Part shown: one piece after another, positions 19,768 to 28,691 of the stretch
Layout: the number at the start of each line of letters is the position of its first letter
Numbering within the stretch: position 1 is the stretch's first letter
DNA from: Bacteroides bouchesdurhonensis
Lineage (GTDB): Bacteria > Bacteroidota > Bacteroidia > Bacteroidales > Bacteroidaceae
Assembly: GCF_900155865.1 (NCBI RefSeq)
Contig: NZ_LT707006.1
Span: forward strand, 5,005,779 to 5,069,778
Direction of reading: 5' to 3'
Length of the DNA: 64,000 nt
Program-made: the position numbers and the translations under genes
The notes under the pieces: generated by a model
What the model was told of the DNA's origin: nothing
Databases searched by the model: none
The model's input: only the letters and a program-made list of their open reading frames with translations

Positions 19768-20463
19768 TCAGAGCAGTCCTTCGTCAGCAAAACTATAGAA
19801 CTTATCTTCACAAACAATAACATGGTCTATCAATCGAATGTTCATTGTATCGGCTGCCTTATGGATATATTCCGTCAAGGTTTTATCCGCTTGGCTTGGA
19901 CGGGAATTGCCCGAAGGATGATTATGTACAACTGCTATTTGTGTAGCTCTTTGCAAAATAGCTTCCCGAAGAATAGTACGCACGTCCGCATAAGTTCCGT
20001 CGATCCCCCCTGTGCTAATACGTACCTTATCTATCACTTTGGTAGCCTGATTTAATAATAAAACCCAGAACTCTTCTTGCTCCAGGTCACACATGATAGG
20101 TTGAAAAATAGCATAAATGTCTTTTGAGCAGGTTATTCGAGTCCGCTCTTTGATATTCTGCAACTTCCGCCGTTTACCGAGCTCAAGAGCTGCCATTAAG
20201 GTCACACTCTTTGCCGGTCCCATCCCCTTAAAAAGTGAATAATCCTTCACTTCCCACTTTGCAAGCGAGTTCAGATTGTTATCACAAGAAAGCAACATTC
20301 GGCGCATCAGTTCGACAGCACTTTCATCAGTATTTCCGGAGCCTATCAATATAGCAAGTAGCTCGGCATCACTTAAGGCAGCTGCTCCCTTTTCCATCAT
20401 TTTCTCGCGTGGGCGGTCCTCCAGTGCCCACTGATTGATGGATAGTTTGTGTTTAACTTCCAT
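19768..20463 (-). CDS. radC: RadC family protein (JAB/MPN domain)
   Basis: Protein of 231 residues from ATG at 20463, giving MEVKHKLSINQWALEDRPRE. Longer readings to 20535 add a segment without family features. An N-terminal helix-hairpin-helix region (DAELLAILIGSG, FKGMGPAKSVTLMAALELG) precedes a JAB domain with the metal motif HNHPSGNSRPSQAD near residue 180. Its cellular role is not settled despite the historic name of DNA repair protein. This is a full-length chromosomal copy, not the shorter plasmid type. Confidence 0.9.
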   Translation of the reverse strand: MEVKHKLSINQWALEDRPREKMMEKGAAALSDAELLAILIGSGNTDESAVELMRRMLLSCDNNLNSLAKWEVKDYSLFKGMGPAKSVTLMAALELGKRRKLQNIKERTRITCSKDIYAIFQPIMCDLEQEEFWVLLLNQATKVIDKVRISTGGIDGTYADVRTILREAILQRATQIAVVHNHPSGNSRPSQADKTLTEYIHKAADTMNIRLIDHVIVCEDKFYSFADEGLL

Positions 20464-20624
20464 TCTTATAAAATTAAGTCTGCAAAGATAACCTTTATTA
20501 TAGGAATATGTACTATAAAAGAAGAGTTGATACATAACTTTTTATTCTCTTTCGTTTAACGAATATAATACTATCCAAAAAGAAAAATAAAAGAGAATAA
20601 TGTTTCATATTATTTTCTTTTTAG

Positions 20625-20632
20625 TATATTTG
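20625..20632 (+). promoter_or_regulatory. Candidate -7 box for the GH20 gene
   Basis: TATATTTG matches TAnnTTTG and lies 52 bp before the start codon in the divergent radC/GH20 gap. Confidence 0.5.
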
Positions 20633-20684
20633 TGGCATAAACAGAAAGGAAACAAAATAAATACAATCATTAAAAGTTTAATAT

Positions 20685-23027
20685 ATGAAAAGTATAAGCA
20701 GGAAAAGTATACTATTATTTGTAATGTATTACTTATTGATCACTCCCTATGCCAATGCGCAAACCAAAGATAATCCGCTTCTCATCCCGGAATTGATGGA
20801 TTTCACTTTAATGAGGTGTGACTTTAATACTAAAATAAAAGACAAGCAACAGATAGAAGATGCACTTCAAGCAGGTTTCAATGCTATCTATACTGCCAAC
20901 AACCGTACATTGGTTGAGCAAGCAAACGATAAAGGGATAATCCCCCTGAGCAACTATACATTATCAAAATACAAATCAATCGTTCCCTATAAAAATCATC
21001 CAATCACTACCTTCGTATTTGCTCGTGAACGCAGCGATGGCTATACCCGCAACGCCATTATTGACCAATGCTTTGTTGAGTATGCCTGCGACACGCTTTA
21101 TGGTAGTCCTCAATGGATAAAAAAGCTCATTGATAATTCTTTGGAAATACACTCCAGACTGATCAGCAACAATCATAAATTGATGGTCAGCATCACCAAT
21201 AAAAGCAGTCTTCCATATACACTTTCCATCGAAAAAACAGACGGATTGCAAACCGAACAAAACACCCTGTCTTTGGACGGGAAGAAAGAAACAATCATCT
21301 ACTTTACAGGAAATCCAATCGACCAATATGAATATTTGATTTCTACAAAAGTACAGAATACACGACTTACGGACGGCAAACAACTAACATACACTTTCCG
21401 GATACCCGGTACTCTTTATCTGGAAGGTACTATTCCTACAAATAGATTATCCATTATCCCCCAACCTAACTCAATTACCCCCATTAAAAATGAAGAATGG
21501 TTCACCATCGACAAACAAACACGTATTATCGTAAGAACCCCCAAAGCCAAAGAACCTCTTCATTTCCTCACTGACCGATTAGGAACAGTTGCCAACTTAA
21601 CACTCCCCGTTGCCAAAACCACCAAAGATGATAATAATACCATCATCTTCAGTCGGACCAATGACCCCGGTCTTGGCAAAGAAGGTTATTCGCTTCGCGC
21701 TACCAAACGGAATATACAAATTGAAGCGAATGAACCATCCGGTTTTTTCTATGCCGTCCAAACCTTATTACAACTTCTCCCCAGTCAAATTTACTCTTCT
21801 CAACGGGAAGAGTGTAGTACCTGGGATGTTCCGGCCGTAGAGATTAAGGATGTACCCAGATTTGAATATCGCGGACTTCATTTGGATGTTGGTCGTCATC
21901 TGTATCCGGTAGAGTTTATCAAAAAGTATATTGATTTGCTTTCCATGCAGAAAATGAATCGTTTCCATTGGCATCTAACTGATGATCAGGGGTGGAGAAT
22001 CGAAATAAAAAAATATCCTAAACTAACGGAAATCGGTTCGATAAGAAAAGAAACGATAAAGAACCGTTATACAGCTCAGGGTCCCCTCCTATTCGACAAT
22101 ACACCTTATGGAGGTTTCTATACCCAAAAGGAAATAAAAGAAATCGTTCAATACGCTAAAGAAAGGTATGTAACTGTTATTCCTGAGATCGATCTTCCGG
22201 GTCATATGCTTGCTGCACTGGCCACATACCCTGAATTGGGTTGTACAGGAGGTCCATACGAAGTAGGAACCCGATGGGGTATTTATGATGATGTTCTTTG
22301 TGCCGGAAACGAAAAGATATATCCGTTTATTGAGGATATATTAAAAGAGGTATTCGAACTGTTCCCTTGCGAGTATGTACATATCGGAGGCGATGAGTGC
22401 CCTAAAACCCGTTGGAAGGCATGCCCAAAATGTCAGGCTAAGATGAAAACGGAAAATTTGAAGGATGAACATGAACTGCAAAGTTATGTAATCAGAAGAG
22501 TGGAAAAATTCCTCAATGATAACGGAAAGAAACTGATTGGCTGGGACGAAATCTTAGAAGGTGGAATAGCACCGAATGCTACCCTGATGTCGTGGCGCGG
22601 CGTTGCAGCCGGTATCACAGCAGCCAAATCGGGTCATCCTGTGATAATGACTCCCAATACGCATGTATATCTGGATCATTATCAGACAAATATGGATATA
22701 GCTCCTTTAGGTAACGGCCGGGTAGCTTCTTTAGAATGGACATATAGTTACGACCCTATTCCGAATGAACTGACTCTTGAAGAGGCTTTACATATTAAAG
22801 GCATACAAGCCAATGTTTGGAGTGAATATCTCCGCACTACGGAGATGGTAGAATACATGACTTATCCTCGCGCCAATGCAGTGGCCGAGATTGGATGGAC
22901 TTTCTTAGAAAACAGAAGTTGGGAAGATTATACCAAAAGGTTGCAACAACAGTTCGAAAGATGGAGATATTATAATCTGAATTATGCACCCCATTATAAA
23001 CAACCGATTGGCGTTCATCATAAATAA
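20685..23027 (+). CDS. Secreted beta-N-acetylhexosaminidase (GH20)
   Basis: Protein of 780 residues with signal MKSISRKSILLFVMYYLLITPYANA. Residues about 25-250 form an extra N-terminal region of unclear function. The GH20b domain (about 260-390, NRLSIIPQPNSITP) precedes the GH20 barrel, with YRGLHLDVGRHLYPVEFIKKYID, FHWHLTDDQGWRIEIKKYP, VIPEIDLPGHMLAALA and HIGGDECPKTRW carrying the catalytic Asp-Glu pair. It removes terminal GlcNAc or GalNAc from glycans, probably in the periplasm. It is a stand-alone gene with its own promoter and terminator. Mucin or N-glycan trimming is likely but not shown by the sequence. Confidence 0.93.
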   Translation: MKSISRKSILLFVMYYLLITPYANAQTKDNPLLIPELMDFTLMRCDFNTKIKDKQQIEDALQAGFNAIYTANNRTLVEQANDKGIIPLSNYTLSKYKSIVPYKNHPITTFVFARERSDGYTRNAIIDQCFVEYACDTLYGSPQWIKKLIDNSLEIHSRLISNNHKLMVSITNKSSLPYTLSIEKTDGLQTEQNTLSLDGKKETIIYFTGNPIDQYEYLISTKVQNTRLTDGKQLTYTFRIPGTLYLEGTIPTNRLSIIPQPNSITPIKNEEWFTIDKQTRIIVRTPKAKEPLHFLTDRLGTVANLTLPVAKTTKDDNNTIIFSRTNDPGLGKEGYSLRATKRNIQIEANEPSGFFYAVQTLLQLLPSQIYSSQREECSTWDVPAVEIKDVPRFEYRGLHLDVGRHLYPVEFIKKYIDLLSMQKMNRFHWHLTDDQGWRIEIKKYPKLTEIGSIRKETIKNRYTAQGPLLFDNTPYGGFYTQKEIKEIVQYAKERYVTVIPEIDLPGHMLAALATYPELGCTGGPYEVGTRWGIYDDVLCAGNEKIYPFIEDILKEVFELFPCEYVHIGGDECPKTRWKACPKCQAKMKTENLKDEHELQSYVIRRVEKFLNDNGKKLIGWDEILEGGIAPNATLMSWRGVAAGITAAKSGHPVIMTPNTHVYLDHYQTNMDIAPLGNGRVASLEWTYSYDPIPNELTLEEALHIKGIQANVWSEYLRTTEMVEYMTYPRANAVAEIGWTFLENRSWEDYTKRLQQQFERWRYYNLNYAPHYKQPIGVHHK

Positions 23028-23068
23028 TATCCAATAGTATTAATAAGATAGAATTTCTCATTAACGGA

Positions 23069-23098
23069 AGAGGGGCACGTGAGGTGTCTCTCTTTTTT
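23069..23098 (+). terminator. Terminator after the GH20 gene
   Basis: AGAGGGGCAC pairs with GTGTCTCT through a short loop, partly by G-T pairs, and is followed by a run of seven T. Confidence 0.75.
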
Positions 23099-23134
23099 TA
23101 GGCACGTAGAACAAATAAACCGCTTATAGTATCG

Positions 23135-23284
23135 GTTTCATATAGTGAAACTTATAGTTTCAACCTATGGAACTATTAGTTTCAATAGAATGAAACTACT
23201 GGTTTCAAGGCATGAAACTATTGGTTTCACTATATAGAACACTTTGTTTCAAAGGATGAAACAAAAGGTTCCACAGTATGAAAC
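23135..23284. repeat. Array of alternating GTTTCA/TGAAAC half-sites at 11-bp spacing
   Basis: Fourteen hexamers begin at 23135, 23146, 23157, 23168, 23179, 23191, 23202, 23213, 23224, 23235, 23246, 23257, 23268 and 23279. Every step is 11 bp except one of 12. They alternate strictly between GTTTCA and TGAAAC; three are degenerate (TGGAAC at 23168, TAGAAC at 23235, GTTCCA at 23268). Spacers are A/T-rich and variable, often CTATTG or CTATTA. It lies between the GH20 terminator and the convergent GT2 gene and encodes no protein. Function unknown. Confidence 0.85.
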
Positions 23285-23309
23285 TATCTTCAGATAGAAA
23301 CAGTTGAAC

Positions 23310-24299
23310 TTATTTGTAGAAGTTCTTACGGAAAGCCTCAACTTCATTTTTTCCTCGAATGCAACGCTGCCACCATGCATACCAAAATCCAGTGCCATAA
23401 CCTATCAGCTGAATAAAGGCAGCAGCTATAGAGTATAGACCGATTTTAAAACTCTTGTTTTGAATGGTAGAGTCGACGCATACTAAGAATGCATAAAGCA
23501 TAATCGGGGTAAAACTAAACAGACAAAAAGGAGTACCAAGCAATAATAGAGCCACACCTAATGTAAACACAGCCGGCAACAAATGCACTAGTTTCAGTGA
23601 ATCAGGATATTTTTTATAAAGATTAATGCGGGCAATCCCTGAGTTGTAGACTTGCTTAAAGAATTTCTTCAGATCAGTACGACGTTTATGATATACCCAA
23701 GCATCGGGAAAGAGACGGCAAATGTATCCTCCTCGAAAGATTCGAATACTAAAGTCAATATCTTCACCAAAACGCATCTTAGAAAAGCCACCCAAAGTTT
23801 CGTACACTTCACGACGAACACCCATATTGAAACTACGAGGATAAAACTTATCCATTTTCTTTTTTCCACCACGAATACCACCCGTCGTGAAGAAAGAGGT
23901 CATCGAATAATTAATCGCTTTTTGAATATCCGTAAATGAATCGTGCGCACGATCGGGACCGCCAAACGCATCGGCAGGAGAAGTCTGGAGTTCCTTCTCC
24001 ACTGCTTCGAAATACCCTTCAGGTAAAATAACGTCCGAATCTAATATAATAAGATAATCGCCTTCACTATGCCCCGCACCATAGTTGCGCGTCTGCCCCG
24101 GTCCAGAATTAGATTTAAAGAAGTAACTAATCTTCAATCGGTCTGCGTAACGCTCTACTACCTCTTTACAAGGGATGGAAGATCCGTCTTCTACAATCAG
24201 CACTTCAAAATCTTTAAAATGCTGTCTGGTAAGACTTTCAAGTAATTCATCCACCTCATCAGGACGATTGTAAACAGGAACAATAACAGAATAACGCAT
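23310..24299 (-). CDS. Family 2 glycosyltransferase with C-terminal membrane segments
   Basis: Protein of 329 residues from ATG at 24299 (MRYSVIVPVYNRPDEVDELL), the canonical GT2 start; a longer frame to 24371 adds a non-family segment. The GT-A fold is shown by LIVEDGSS, the metal site LILDSDVI near residue 90, and FGEDIDFSIRI. Two hydrophobic segments near residues 245-310 suggest inner-membrane anchoring. It probably adds sugar to a membrane-linked glycan or lipid. It follows the EEP gene by 123 bp with a possible terminator between, so it may not belong to that operon. Confidence 0.85.
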   Translation of the reverse strand: MRYSVIVPVYNRPDEVDELLESLTRQHFKDFEVLIVEDGSSIPCKEVVERYADRLKISYFFKSNSGPGQTRNYGAGHSEGDYLIILDSDVILPEGYFEAVEKELQTSPADAFGGPDRAHDSFTDIQKAINYSMTSFFTTGGIRGGKKKMDKFYPRSFNMGVRREVYETLGGFSKMRFGEDIDFSIRIFRGGYICRLFPDAWVYHKRRTDLKKFFKQVYNSGIARINLYKKYPDSLKLVHLLPAVFTLGVALLLLGTPFCLFSFTPIMLYAFLVCVDSTIQNKSFKIGLYSIAAAFIQLIGYGTGFWYAWWQRCIRGKNEVEAFRKNFYK

Positions 24300-24380
24300 A
24301 ACGATTTGCCTCACTTTAGATTCAGATTGCAAATTAAAATAAAAAAAACGGGATAGAAGAAAGTTATACAAGCAAAATCC

Positions 24381-24408
24381 CTCAAATCATATTGCATGAT
24401 GATCTGAG
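24381..24408 (-). terminator. Hairpin after the EEP gene
   Basis: CTCAAATCAT at 24381-24390 and ATGATCTGAG at 24399-24408 pair with one mismatch around an 8-nt loop. On the minus strand it is followed by a weak T-rich stretch. It separates the glycerol-phosphate operon from the GT2 gene. Confidence 0.4.
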
Positions 24409-24422
24409 AGGCATTTCTTTAG

Positions 24423-26543
24423 TCAGTCATTGGTGTATCTCAAAACATTAGCCAAACGCTCGTCCGACTTACCATTCATTTTTCTAGAAGCAAAACCTAT
24501 ATACATCACATCTCCTTTAATCTTGATTCCTTCTGCCTCCATGTAGCCTCTATCTGCAAGACCTAGTTCTTTGAGTTTATTCACATCTGCGATAGCTGCC
24601 ACTTTCCTCTGTCCACACAACTGCCCGTTTTTATCATAAACCCTCACACAAGCTCTTGAAGGAGTATCCACTTTATTATCATTACCTATACCTTCATAAT
24701 AATAAACAAACTGATCGTCTATATCATATCCTTGAAAATAAAGTTCTCCATCGGGCACAGAAATCTCATATAAGGGTTGAAGTTGAGACAACTCTTTAGC
24801 TCTGACAGTTAATTCCATCGAAGTTTCAGGTACATCTCCCGAAAGCTCTCCTCCATATTTCAAGGAACTCAGTTTAACATCTGTCAAAGGTAGTTTCATT
24901 GCTTCACTCAACCGGTATATCACAAAGAAACGTGTATTAACCCCCGATATATTTTTAGAGTATTGCACACCTAACAAATCTTTTCCGGGATTCACAGCAG
25001 GATGTATGTTACGTGTTCCTTTCAAATGAAAGATATCGCCGCCTGCCAATTGTACTTTCTTCCCCGGTTCATATTTTACACGAGAAACAGTTTGAGAACC
25101 TCCATATGCCCCATCCTTTCCCTTATTCCCATGACTTCCTATCCAAACATAGGTTTCTCCGTCCGTTTCTTCAATAGCCATATTGGTTCCATGTCCGAAA
25201 TATTCTAGCACCATATAGTTCGTCGGTTTTGTTACATTAGGAGCAGCTTTCAGTACATTCAGCTGATGTTCGTCTGTTCCGGCAATCTGTACATAATAAA
25301 TTTCTCCGTTTGTAGCCACATCCATACACTGAATAATTCTATTCCGCTTTAAGTACACCGCTTTGCTATAAAGCAATCCATTGGAAAGAGGAGCAGATAA
25401 CTTATCGAAATAGTTAGCTTTAAAAGTAGTAGCCCCTGCTGTAAGAGGTTTAGTTTTTGTTTTCTCTTTGCCGGCATTCAAATCCGGTTTCAACTTAAAA
25501 GAAACCATTACCGCTTTATGATCGGTCGGCCACCTACCCTTCGGACGAAGAAAACGGTCACGAGTTTTCTCTTTCCTGATCTCACTCTTTATTACAGAAT
25601 ATTCAGGTCCAACTACCCAAGCTTTTTCAGGAGTCATAAAAGTGGTAGGATAATAATAAATAAAATCGATCCGGTCACGTTCGTCCGCTTCAGGAGCCCA
25701 TGTCAGTTTATCCACCGAGACAGCTTTATTACCGGCTGGAAATGTAAAACCCGGATGAGTAACAGGATTAGGATGAACCACCCGATAGGCATCTTTAAAT
25801 CCTCCCTCATAAAGCAATCTGGAACAATCCCAATTCACTACGGCTCCATTATGGTCCCATAAGTCTTTCGTATCGTTTTGCCAATCCAGATGAGAAGGTT
25901 CGTTAAAGTCCCCTCCTAGCAATACAGCATAACCTTGTTCGATATCCGGCTGTACTTTTTGCAGAAAATCAGCAATTGTTTCTTCACGATAAGCTTTTCG
26001 GTTCATCTCCAAAACAGTTGCTTCATCGGTCACCGGAGCATCCATCTTTTTCCATGTGCTCCCGTTATAACCACGAGGCATATAACAAGCGTAATGACGA
26101 TAATCTAAGTGTGTAGCATAGGCAGCTACTTTTCTCCCGGCAACTGATAATAGTACACGCACAACGGCTCCATTGCTTCCCTTTCCGGGAGGACAAACAA
26201 TCCGTTGTTCTTCAATCGGATAACGAGTTAATATACCTACAGACAATGATGTCTCCGTTCCATAAAACGTATGTCCACGTTGCTTCAACTCTTTTATCAT
26301 ATGAAGAATAAAATTCTCGCCCTTGTAATCACTCAATTCATTGAGAAATACAACGTCTGCACTCGAATGAATGATTTCATCCGCAATCATATCAACAGCA
26401 CCTTCCACTCCGGAACCTCCCTTCCAGATATTCATCTGCAAAGCTTTCAAAAAAACTGTTGCGGACGACTTTGTCGCCCGCAACATGCTACCTTCACCAC
26501 TACCAAGTAAAAATAGCAGGACACAAATAATTAACTTTCGCAT
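24423..26543 (-). CDS. Secreted endonuclease/exonuclease/phosphatase family hydrolase with long C-terminal domain
   Basis: Protein of 706 residues with an N-terminal signal. Residues about 30-365 form an EEP domain with its metal and catalytic residues: QMNIW, FLNELSD, YATHLDYRHYA, LGGDFNEPSH, RIDFIYYYP and WPTDHKAVMV. Residues about 380-706 are a separate beta-rich repeat region (for example DGETYVWIGSHGNKG and NIHPAVNPGKDLLGVQY) resembling a propeller; I do not recognise its family. It lies 3 bp after the HAD phosphatase gene and ends the araM-glpT-HAD operon. Inference: a periplasmic phosphodiesterase that may release glycerol phosphate from lipids or polymers for the transporter encoded upstream. 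Confidence 0.8.
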   Translation of the reverse strand: MRKLIICVLLFLLGSGEGSMLRATKSSATVFLKALQMNIWKGGSGVEGAVDMIADEIIHSSADVVFLNELSDYKGENFILHMIKELKQRGHTFYGTETSLSVGILTRYPIEEQRIVCPPGKGSNGAVVRVLLSVAGRKVAAYATHLDYRHYACYMPRGYNGSTWKKMDAPVTDEATVLEMNRKAYREETIADFLQKVQPDIEQGYAVLLGGDFNEPSHLDWQNDTKDLWDHNGAVVNWDCSRLLYEGGFKDAYRVVHPNPVTHPGFTFPAGNKAVSVDKLTWAPEADERDRIDFIYYYPTTFMTPEKAWVVGPEYSVIKSEIRKEKTRDRFLRPKGRWPTDHKAVMVSFKLKPDLNAGKEKTKTKPLTAGATTFKANYFDKLSAPLSNGLLYSKAVYLKRNRIIQCMDVATNGEIYYVQIAGTDEHQLNVLKAAPNVTKPTNYMVLEYFGHGTNMAIEETDGETYVWIGSHGNKGKDGAYGGSQTVSRVKYEPGKKVQLAGGDIFHLKGTRNIHPAVNPGKDLLGVQYSKNISGVNTRFFVIYRLSEAMKLPLTDVKLSSLKYGGELSGDVPETSMELTVRAKELSQLQPLYEISVPDGELYFQGYDIDDQFVYYYEGIGNDNKVDTPSRACVRVYDKNGQLCGQRKVAAIADVNKLKELGLADRGYMEAEGIKIKGDVMYIGFASRKMNGKSDERLANVLRYTND

Positions 26544-26546
26544 TCA

Positions 26547-27422
26547 CTAACTTATATTTTGAGCAAATATAATTAATTCCTGAAGTTCAGCCAAATCCCG
26601 TAGGATTAAATCCGGACCGGGCTGAACAGATATGGCTGTATCGTAAGTTGTCTCTCCCGACAATACCAATACACCAAGAGCCTGGGCATTCTGAGCCATT
26701 AAAATATCTGTATAAATACGGTCTCCTACCATAGCAATCTGTTCGGCACACAATCCATGACGTTCCATAATTCCATGTAACATACGCGGATCAGGTTTGC
26801 CTACTATCACATCCGGTTTACGACCTGTAGCATATTCCAATGCAGAGCAAATGGAACCGCAATCTACCAGTACCACCGGTTTATCCGTAGGACAAACCCG
26901 GTCGGGATTGGTTGCTATATAAAACTTTTTCCGACTCACCCACCAGGCCGCACGACACAATCTTGAATACACCAATGACATATCGAAACTAGCTACCACT
27001 GCATCCGGTTCATCTTCAGCATCATCGGATGTAGAAATAAAGCCCGCTTCTTCAAACTCCCGGATCATACTTGGAGTACCCAGCAAAAAGAGTCTCTTAT
27101 ACTCCGGATGATGCGTGTGTATATAATCAATAGTCGCTTGCGCAGAAGTATAAAACTCATCAACCGTCGCCTCAATTCCCATTTCTTTCAGGTGATACAA
27201 ATAATCAGCAGTACTGCGCGAAGGATTATTGGTCAGAAATGAATAACCAATTCCCAATTCCTTCATCTTATTCAAAAAGGTGACAGTAAAAGGAAATAGC
27301 GTACTTCCATTATAGATTGTGCCATCCATATCCAGCGCAATATGTTTTATTTGTTTTAAACGTGTTGCCATTTCCATACTCAATGGCTCTTCTACCTTAT
27401 TTTCAATCGTTATCATACCCAT
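26547..27422 (-). CDS. HAD-IIA family sugar/glycerol phosphatase
   Basis: Protein of 291 residues; ATG at 27422 or 27416. HAD motifs are clear: IALDMDGTIYNG (nucleophile Asp near residue 33), FLTNNPSRS and MVGDRIYTDI. The NagD-like cap contains GKPDPRMLHGIM. It overlaps the end of the transporter gene by 20 bp, which implies translational coupling. HAD-IIA enzymes dephosphorylate small sugar or glycerol phosphates in the cytoplasm. In Bacillus subtilis the HAD-IIA gene araL lies beside araM, a parallel to this operon, so glycerol phosphate is a reasonable substrate guess. Confidence 0.85.
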   Translation of the reverse strand: MGMITIENKVEEPLSMEMATRLKQIKHIALDMDGTIYNGSTLFPFTVTFLNKMKELGIGYSFLTNNPSRSTADYLYHLKEMGIEATVDEFYTSAQATIDYIHTHHPEYKRLFLLGTPSMIREFEEAGFISTSDDAEDEPDAVVASFDMSLVYSRLCRAAWWVSRKKFYIATNPDRVCPTDKPVVLVDCGSICSALEYATGRKPDVIVGKPDPRMLHGIMERHGLCAEQIAMVGDRIYTDILMAQNAQALGVLVLSGETTYDTAISVQPGPDLILRDLAELQELIIFAQNIS

Positions 27423-28680
27423 TTGCTTTTGCTGACCATGCAGCTAAAAATATCAAAGTTCCCATAATAGCAATCAAAATTAATCCTCCGATTGCATAAT
27501 CCCAACCGTAATGTTGTGCCAGAAGTCCTAATCCCCAGCCAGAAACCAGCGTACTGGCATATCCGAACAATCCGGTAAATCCGACAGCGGTTGCCGCCGC
27601 TTTTTTCGTTGCAATATTAGCCGCAGCAATACCGACCAACGCCTGTGGACCGTAAATACAGAATCCGGCTGCTCCCAGCAACAAAGCAGCTAACCACATC
27701 GGAGGATGAGGTACTCCCCAAAACAAACCAATGAAGACCGTAGCTAATGCCATGCAAATGACACATACCCGCGGACCACGTCCACCGAAGAAACGGTCGG
27801 TTGCCCATCCGGCTACAAGCATTCCTACAATTCCGGAGATTTCAAAAGCTGCAACCATCCATCCGGCGTGCTGGATAGAAATTCCTTTCCATTCTCCCAA
27901 CAAGGTCGGTCCCCAATCGAGTACTGCATAACGCACTGTATATACAAAGAAGTTAGCAATGGCCAATACCCAAATAGCAGGATTACCAAAAACTTTCTTG
28001 CGTACAAATCGTTTAAACTCGGCAGAAGTATCCTCTTTCTCATCACCTGACGTTTTCTGATTTAACTCCGGCAAACCTACCGAACGTGGAGTATCGCGTA
28101 AAGCAAACCATAATCCGGCAGCACCTACCAAAGCTATAATAGAAGGAATCCAGAAACACCAACGCCATCCCATGCTAACAATATAGCCACAGACAATTAC
28201 CACCAGCCCAGCACCGATGGAGTGCGAAGTGTTCCATACGGACATTTTGGTAGCCAGTTGTGTAGGAGGAATCCAATGTGTCAGCAAGCGGGCACAAGGA
28301 GGAAAACCCATTCCCTGAAACCAACCATTCAACATCCACACGATTCCAAACATTAGCACTGCCGAACTAAATCCGAACAGGATATTACAGGCAGCGGAAA
28401 GTACCAGACCGGTCACCATAAAATAACGGGCATTCACTCGGTCACCTATAAAACCATTTGCAAACTTAGACACACCATACAACAGGCCATGCAATGTTAA
28501 AAATAGCCCCAGATCTCCTTTTGTAATACCCAAATCCTCCTGCATAGCAGGCATGGCAATACTAAGATTCTTGCGAACAAAATAGAATAATGCATATCCT
28601 ATCATACTCGCAATAATGGTCCGCGTCTGCCAATACTTAAATTTCTTTGCCACTTCAGGCACCATTCCTTGTAGTTCCAT
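27403..28680 (-). CDS. MFS transporter of the organophosphate:phosphate antiporter type (GlpT/UhpT-like)
   Basis: Protein of 425 residues with about 12 hydrophobic segments. The N-terminal pattern YALFYFVRKNLSIAMPAMQ matches the GlpT/UhpT signature with the phosphate-binding Arg, followed by GDLGLFLTLHGLLYGVSKF and GDRVNARYFM. Such proteins exchange glycerol-3-phosphate or hexose phosphates for inorganic phosphate across the inner membrane. The gene starts 11 bp after the araM-like gene and overlaps the phosphatase gene. The genetic context favours a glycerol phosphate as substrate. Confidence 0.88.
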   Translation of the reverse strand: MELQGMVPEVAKKFKYWQTRTIIASMIGYALFYFVRKNLSIAMPAMQEDLGITKGDLGLFLTLHGLLYGVSKFANGFIGDRVNARYFMVTGLVLSAACNILFGFSSAVLMFGIVWMLNGWFQGMGFPPCARLLTHWIPPTQLATKMSVWNTSHSIGAGLVVIVCGYIVSMGWRWCFWIPSIIALVGAAGLWFALRDTPRSVGLPELNQKTSGDEKEDTSAEFKRFVRKKVFGNPAIWVLAIANFFVYTVRYAVLDWGPTLLGEWKGISIQHAGWMVAAFEISGIVGMLVAGWATDRFFGGRGPRVCVICMALATVFIGLFWGVPHPPMWLAALLLGAAGFCIYGPQALVGIAAANIATKKAAATAVGFTGLFGYASTLVSGWGLGLLAQHYGWDYAIGGLILIAIMGTLIFLAAWSAKANGYDND

Positions 28681-28691
28681 CTTTTTCGTAT

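Noticed and set aside
23135..23284. Possible CRISPR array
   Set aside because: The conserved units are only 6 bp, alternate in orientation every 11 bp, and no cas genes are near.
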